Source: Myxococcus guangdongensis (GTDB lineage Bacteria; Myxococcota; Myxococcia; Myxococcales; Myxococcaceae). Taken from it: a stretch of DNA of 64,000 bases. Positions 26,377 through 64,000 of the stretch are shown here, piece by piece. A model generated the notes under the pieces. It had not been told where the DNA came from and searched no databases. It saw nothing but the letters and a program-made list of their open reading frames with translations. Both the position numbers and the translations under genes were made by a program. The DNA lies in the NCBI RefSeq assembly GCF_024198255.1, contig NZ_JAJVKW010000007.1, forward strand, positions 310,001-374,000. Direction: 5' to 3'. Position 1 is the first letter of the stretch. Each line of letters starts with the position of its first letter.

Positions 26377-27396
26377 ATGCGAGCCTCCCACCTGGCCGTC
26401 CTCCCGCTGCTCGGGGTCCTTGCGTCGCCCCTGGCGTTCGCGGGGTCGGCCGCCCAGGTCTCCATCGCCTCCGAGGAGGACTGGTTCGCCAGTCAGTACA
26501 CGCCCGGTGGCCTGGAGGTGCGCGCGGATGTCCGCGTCTTCACGCTCTATGCGCTGCTCAACCGCGCGGGCTACGACGCGGGCCCCGTCGAGCGGGCCCA
26601 TCCCGTCCCCGTCATCCGCTACACCCGCGCCCGCGCCCGCGTCCGCGAGGTGCTGGCCTCCGCGTCGGACGCCGTGCTCGCCCAGGCCCGCGCGTACTTC
26701 GCCGCGCACCCCGAGCCTGTGGAGGTCTACCTGGCCCGCGTTCTCGGAGGACCGAAGGCGCCGGGCCGCGCCGCGAGCCTCACCGGGTTGGAGGAGTTGC
26801 TGGCCCGCGCCGAGCAGGAGTGGCCGGTGACGGCGCTGCGCGCGGAGACGCTGCCGGACTTCCGCTTCGAGCAGCGCGCGTGGCTCCCGCTGCTGGATGC
26901 CCCCGTCCAACAGACGACACGACTATTGGGCCTGCCGGAAGGTGGGCCCGCACCTCGGGTGGTGGTTAATCTGCTCGAGGCCGAGGGGAGCGTGCGGCCG
27001 GTGGACACGGGGCGGGGGTGGGTGATTGTGGTGGGACCTGTGACGCGCACGCCTGACGCCGAGCCGGTGGTGCGGGAGCTGGCGCGTGGGGTACTGAGCT
27101 CACGGCTGGCCGGGCGCCTGGGTGCTCGCTGGGCGGGCGGGGCGGCGGCGCTGAAGGACGCCCAGGCCCGGGGGGCGGGTGAGGGGACGGTCGACGAGTA
27201 CGGGGTGGCGCTCCTGAGTCGGGCGCTGGCCCTGACGGCCACGGGGGCTCCGGTCGGGGCCTATGAAGCGGCCGGGCGCGACGGGTATTTCGGATTGAAG
27301 GCCCTGTCGCGGAGTTTTGAGGAGGCGCGCCCGGTTGATGCGTGGGCGCTGGATGGGCTGGCTCGGGCGGTGCCCCAGCAGGCCCCTCGGAAGTGA
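26377..27396 (+). CDS. Exported hypothetical protein
   Basis: 339 residues from ATG 26377; the N-terminus (MRASHLAVLPLLGVLA then PLAFAGSA) is a Sec signal peptide, which fixes this start against an in-frame start at 26356. No family recognised. The mature part is a mixed alpha/beta protein (VVVNLLEAEG, GWVIVVGPVTR) with no membrane segment or cysteines, probably periplasmic. The VIVVGP and HPEPVEVYLARVLGG regions vaguely recall DUF4932-type metallopeptidase-like proteins, but no HExxH motif is present. Follows the cNMP-binding gene and overlaps nothing; the DedA gene starts 16 bp after its stop. Confidence 0.8.
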   Translation: MRASHLAVLPLLGVLASPLAFAGSAAQVSIASEEDWFASQYTPGGLEVRADVRVFTLYALLNRAGYDAGPVERAHPVPVIRYTRARARVREVLASASDAVLAQARAYFAAHPEPVEVYLARVLGGPKAPGRAASLTGLEELLARAEQEWPVTALRAETLPDFRFEQRAWLPLLDAPVQQTTRLLGLPEGGPAPRVVVNLLEAEGSVRPVDTGRGWVIVVGPVTRTPDAEPVVRELARGVLSSRLAGRLGARWAGGAAALKDAQARGAGEGTVDEYGVALLSRALALTATGAPVGAYEAAGRDGYFGLKALSRSFEEARPVDAWALDGLARAVPQQAPRK

Positions 27397-27412
27397 ACGG
27401 ACGGGACAACGC

Positions 27413-28252
27413 GTGCTTGATTTCCTCACCACCCTGCTTGGCGACTCCCAGGGCGTCATTGCCTACGCCATGGTCTTCGGCATCCTCGTGGCCTGTGGCC
27501 TGGGCGTGCCGCTGCCTGAAGACATCTCGCTCATCCTGGGCGGCTTCCTGGCCCACAAGGGCGCGGCGAGCCTGCCGGTGATGATGGTGGTCGGCTTCCT
27601 GGGCATCCTGGTGGGCGACAGCCTCATCTTCTTCGCCGGCCGCAGGCTGGGCGGGAGGCTGGGGCGGGGCACCGGAGGCACCCAGGAGGCGCCGAAGGGC
27701 GGCGGAGGGTTCTTCGCGCGCATCGTCACGCCGGAGAAGCGCGCGCGCGTGGAGGGGCTCTTCGAGCGCCACGGGCAGAAGATCGTCTGCATCGCCCGCT
27801 TCATGCCGGGCGTGCGCGCGGTGACGTACTTCACCGCGGGCTCGGTGGGCATGTCCTACTGGCGCTTCATCTTCTGGGACGGCCTGGCCGCGCTCTTGTC
27901 CGCGCCGGTGTTCATCTGGCTCGGGTTCCACTTCGGTGGCGAGCTGGACATGCTCATCAGCAAGTTCAAGGAAGGCCAGTACGCCGTCATGGGTGTGCTC
28001 GCCGTCGTCGGCGTGGGCTTCTTCCTGTGGCGCCGCAGCCGCAACAAGCGCCTCGCCGCCCAGGGGCAGGGCACGCCCGCCGTGACGTCCTCGTCACTGT
28101 CCAACGACGAGCCCGCCGCGCCCACGTCCAAGCCCCACAACACCGTGAAGGGCAGCGGCTCCGAGCCCCTCTTCAAGGTGGCGTCCACGTCGTCGTCGCC
28201 GGAGAAGGTGACCGCGTCGGTGGATCCGTCGCGCGAGTTGATGAAGCACTGA
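27413..28252 (+). CDS. DedA-family membrane protein
   Basis: 279 residues from GTG 27413 (GGACGGGAC lies upstream; the frame extends further 5' into the preceding gene). Typical DedA features: GVPLPEDISLILGGFLA near the start, a re-entrant/TM pair, and RFMPGVRAVTYFTAG, the conserved Arg/Gly motif. About five membrane segments. The C-terminal 60 residues are a Ser/Thr/Pro-rich cytoplasmic tail unusual for the family. DedA proteins act in membrane-lipid (undecaprenyl phosphate or phospholipid) flipping and proton-motive-force maintenance. Member-specific role unknown. Confidence 0.9.
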   Translation: MLDFLTTLLGDSQGVIAYAMVFGILVACGLGVPLPEDISLILGGFLAHKGAASLPVMMVVGFLGILVGDSLIFFAGRRLGGRLGRGTGGTQEAPKGGGGFFARIVTPEKRARVEGLFERHGQKIVCIARFMPGVRAVTYFTAGSVGMSYWRFIFWDGLAALLSAPVFIWLGFHFGGELDMLISKFKEGQYAVMGVLAVVGVGFFLWRRSRNKRLAAQGQGTPAVTSSSLSNDEPAAPTSKPHNTVKGSGSEPLFKVASTSSSPEKVTASVDPSRELMKH

Positions 28253-28299
28253 GGCTCGCCGAGGCTGTCGCGAGCGAGGTGCCGTGCTTTGAGCTCACA

Positions 28300-28315
28300 G
28301 GAGCCGTGAGGCTCC
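28300..28315 (+). terminator. Hairpin after the DedA gene
   Basis: GGAGCC (28300-28305) and GGCTCC (28310-28315) form a perfect 6-bp stem with a GTGA loop; CAC/GTG outside extends it with one mismatch. It sits 48 bp after the DedA stop in a 148-bp gap. No T-run follows. Confidence 0.35.
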
Positions 28316-28400
28316 CGTGACGGACGGCAGGCGGGCACGATGTGGCTGGCGACGCGTTTCGGCGCCTGTTAGTCCCAGCCCGCGTTCATCGCGGCGAACC

Positions 28401-29792
28401 ATGTCCCTCACGACTGCGCAGGACCCCGCCAGGATGGGGTTGTTTCGGCTCACGTGGCCGATCTTCCTGGAGCTCCTCCTCTTCATGATGATGGGAACGG
28501 CGGACACGCTGATGCTCAGCGGTGTGTCCGACGACGCCGTCTCCGCGGTGGGGGTCGTCAATCAGTTCCTGTTCATCTGTCTGCTCATCATGGAGGTGAT
28601 GAGCAACGGCGCCTCCGTCGTCGTGTCCCAGTACCTGGGCGCGCGGCGCTCCGAGGAGGCGGCGCGCATCGCCGCGATGGGCATCACCCTGAACCTGCTG
28701 CTCGGCGTGACGGTGAGCGCGGGGCTGCTCTTCGGCGGGGACGCGCTGCTGGCGCGGATGAACCTGGAGGGCGTGGTGCTGGAGCAGGCCCGCACGTACA
28801 TGGGCATCGCCGGAGGGTTCATCTTCCTCCAGGCGCTCATCAACGTGTGCTCCGCGCTCATCCGCACCTATGGCTTCACGCGGGAGTCCATGTTCATCGC
28901 CCTGGGGATGAACGCGCTGCACGTGGGCGGCAACGCGCTGCTCATCTTCGGGCTGTTGGGGCTGCCTCGGCTCGAGGTGGCCGGCGCGGCCATCTCCACG
29001 GTGGTGAGCCGCGCGCTGGCGCTGCTGGTGTTCGTGTGGCTGTTGTACCGGGTGATGGACGTGCGGATGAAGGCGCGCGACTTCGTCCGGTTCACCTCGG
29101 ACAGGGTGCGGAAGATCCTCCGCGTGGGCGTGCCCTCCGCCGTCGAGCAGGGCACGTACCAGTGCTGCCAGGCGGTGTTCCTGTACTACGTGACGTTCCT
29201 GGGCTCGACGGCGCTGGCCTCGCGTCAGTACGCGAACGCCATCTCCCAGTACGTGTTCCTGTTCAGCCTCGCCGTCGGCATGGGCACGGCCATCATCGTG
29301 GGGCGGCTGGTGGGCGCGGGCCGCGCGGAGGACGCGTACCGGCGGGTGCTGCAGAGCCTGAAGTGGGCGGTGGCCATCACCTTCCTCGTGGACGTGGTCG
29401 TCATCCTGGTCCGCGTGCCGCTGGTGGGGATGTTCACCCATGACGGCGACATCGTCCGGCTCACCACGCAGGTCATCGTCATCGGGCTGATGCTGGAGAC
29501 GGGGCGCTCGTTCAACCTGGTGCTGGTGAACGCGCTGCGCTCGGCGGGGGACGCGCCCTTCACCGTGTACATGGGCTTCCTGTCGATGGTCTGCATGAGC
29601 CTGCCGCTGGGCTATGTGCTCGTCTTCAAGCTCCACCTGGGACTCGCGGGCGTGTGGCTGGCCGTCGCCGCGGATGAGTGGGTCCGGGGCATCTCCATGT
29701 GGGTCCGCTGGCGGTCTCGCATCTGGGAGCAGAAGTCGCTGGTCGACCCCCTGGCTCCGGTGGTGGAAGCCCCCGTCGTGGTGGCGGCGTAG
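28401..29792 (+). CDS. MATE-family multidrug/metabolite efflux pump
   Basis: 463 residues from ATG 28401, with 12 hydrophobic segments in two homologous halves, as in MATE exporters (Na+ or H+ antiporters). Family-like features are LTWPIFLELLLFMMMGTADT in the first helix and the mid-protein VGVPSAVEQGTYQCCQAVF at the start of the second half. The upstream 28 codons of the same frame are not counted as they are Arg-rich and lack a start signal. It converges on the giant synthetase gene, only 75 bp away, so a role in exporting its product is plausible but unproven. Confidence 0.92.
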   Translation: MSLTTAQDPARMGLFRLTWPIFLELLLFMMMGTADTLMLSGVSDDAVSAVGVVNQFLFICLLIMEVMSNGASVVVSQYLGARRSEEAARIAAMGITLNLLLGVTVSAGLLFGGDALLARMNLEGVVLEQARTYMGIAGGFIFLQALINVCSALIRTYGFTRESMFIALGMNALHVGGNALLIFGLLGLPRLEVAGAAISTVVSRALALLVFVWLLYRVMDVRMKARDFVRFTSDRVRKILRVGVPSAVEQGTYQCCQAVFLYYVTFLGSTALASRQYANAISQYVFLFSLAVGMGTAIIVGRLVGAGRAEDAYRRVLQSLKWAVAITFLVDVVVILVRVPLVGMFTHDGDIVRLTTQVIVIGLMLETGRSFNLVLVNALRSAGDAPFTVYMGFLSMVCMSLPLGYVLVFKLHLGLAGVWLAVAADEWVRGISMWVRWRSRIWEQKSLVDPLAPVVEAPVVVAA

Positions 29793-29804
29793 GTGTCGTT
29801 TCGT

Positions 29805-29852
29805 AGGTGGCTGCCGCCTCGGACCCTCGCGGTTCGAGGACAGCAGCCACCT
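29805..29852. terminator. Long bidirectional hairpin between MATE and NRPS genes
   Basis: AGGTGGCTGC (29805-29814) pairs perfectly with GCAGCCACCT (29843-29852), and CCTCG (29817-29821) with CGAGG (29835-29839) inside it. It fills the 75-bp gap between two convergent stop codons, so likely insulates both transcripts. Confidence 0.65.
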
Positions 29853-29867
29853 GGGTGAAGCACTCGC

Positions 29868-64000
<34,133 letters not shown>

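Overview
The window is high-GC DNA (roughly 70% by eye, strong G/C third-position bias) from a delta-proteobacterial myxobacterium, most likely suborder Cystobacterineae (Myxococcus/Corallococcus/Archangium-like). The best lineage markers are a MYXO-CTERM sorting tail on an ELWxxDGT-repeat protein, a myxobacterial-type PilZ protein, a LytTR/LytS-like two-component pair, and a myxobacterial-style hybrid NRPS/PKS with a luciferase-like monooxygenase inserted in an adenylation domain.

Left part, 1-16 kb: a truncated secreted DUF4114-type protein; ribosomal protein S1 (rpsA) with its own promoter; a thiolase / two-subunit 3-oxoacid CoA-transferase operon for acetoacetyl-CoA metabolism; a PilZ protein; an RNA uracil-C5 methyltransferase translationally coupled to a CoxE-like VWA protein; a LytTR regulator and sensor kinase pair (ATGA overlap) reading away from a di-haem peroxidase-type lipoprotein; and an unfamiliar 814-residue AAA+ ATPase carrying a nuclease-like middle domain. 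Middle part, 16-30 kb: a MarR-GNAT fusion with a perfect 18-bp palindrome at its promoter, the ELWxxDGT protein, a small helical hypothetical, miaB with a gamma-carbonic-anhydrase-like gene, a divergent cytochrome P450 / class I terpene synthase pair, a cyclic-nucleotide-binding protein, an exported hypothetical, a DedA protein and a MATE exporter.

Right part, 29.9-64 kb: one uninterrupted minus-strand reading frame of at least 11,376 codons, still open at the right edge. It encodes a hybrid assembly line. In synthesis order (right to left on the map) it is A1(partial)-T1 / C2-A2-T2 / C3-A3-T3 / C4-A4-T4 / KS-AT-ACP / C6-A6*[Mox], no T / C7-A7-T7 / C8-A8-T8 / C9-A9-T9 / C10-A10-T10 / C11-A11-T11 / TE. 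Hand-read specificity codes suggest Val-like (A2, A8), Ser (A3, A7) and Asp/Asn (A11). The AT looks malonyl-specific and no KR is present. A3 and A7 are encoded by a 1.4-kb segment duplicated at about 98% identity with no gaps. The likely product is a TE-released peptide of about ten residues with one acetate extension and one oxidative step, possibly an acylated or cyclic peptide; the loading end lies outside the window. The neighbouring MATE transporter could export it.

The two most unusual items are the module-6 segment of the synthetase (dead adenylation domain used as a scaffold for a monooxygenase, no carrier, two successive condensation domains with altered DG motifs) and the orphan AAA+/nuclease-like gene at 13.8-16.3 kb. 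All domain assignments were made by reading motifs by eye; no searches were run.
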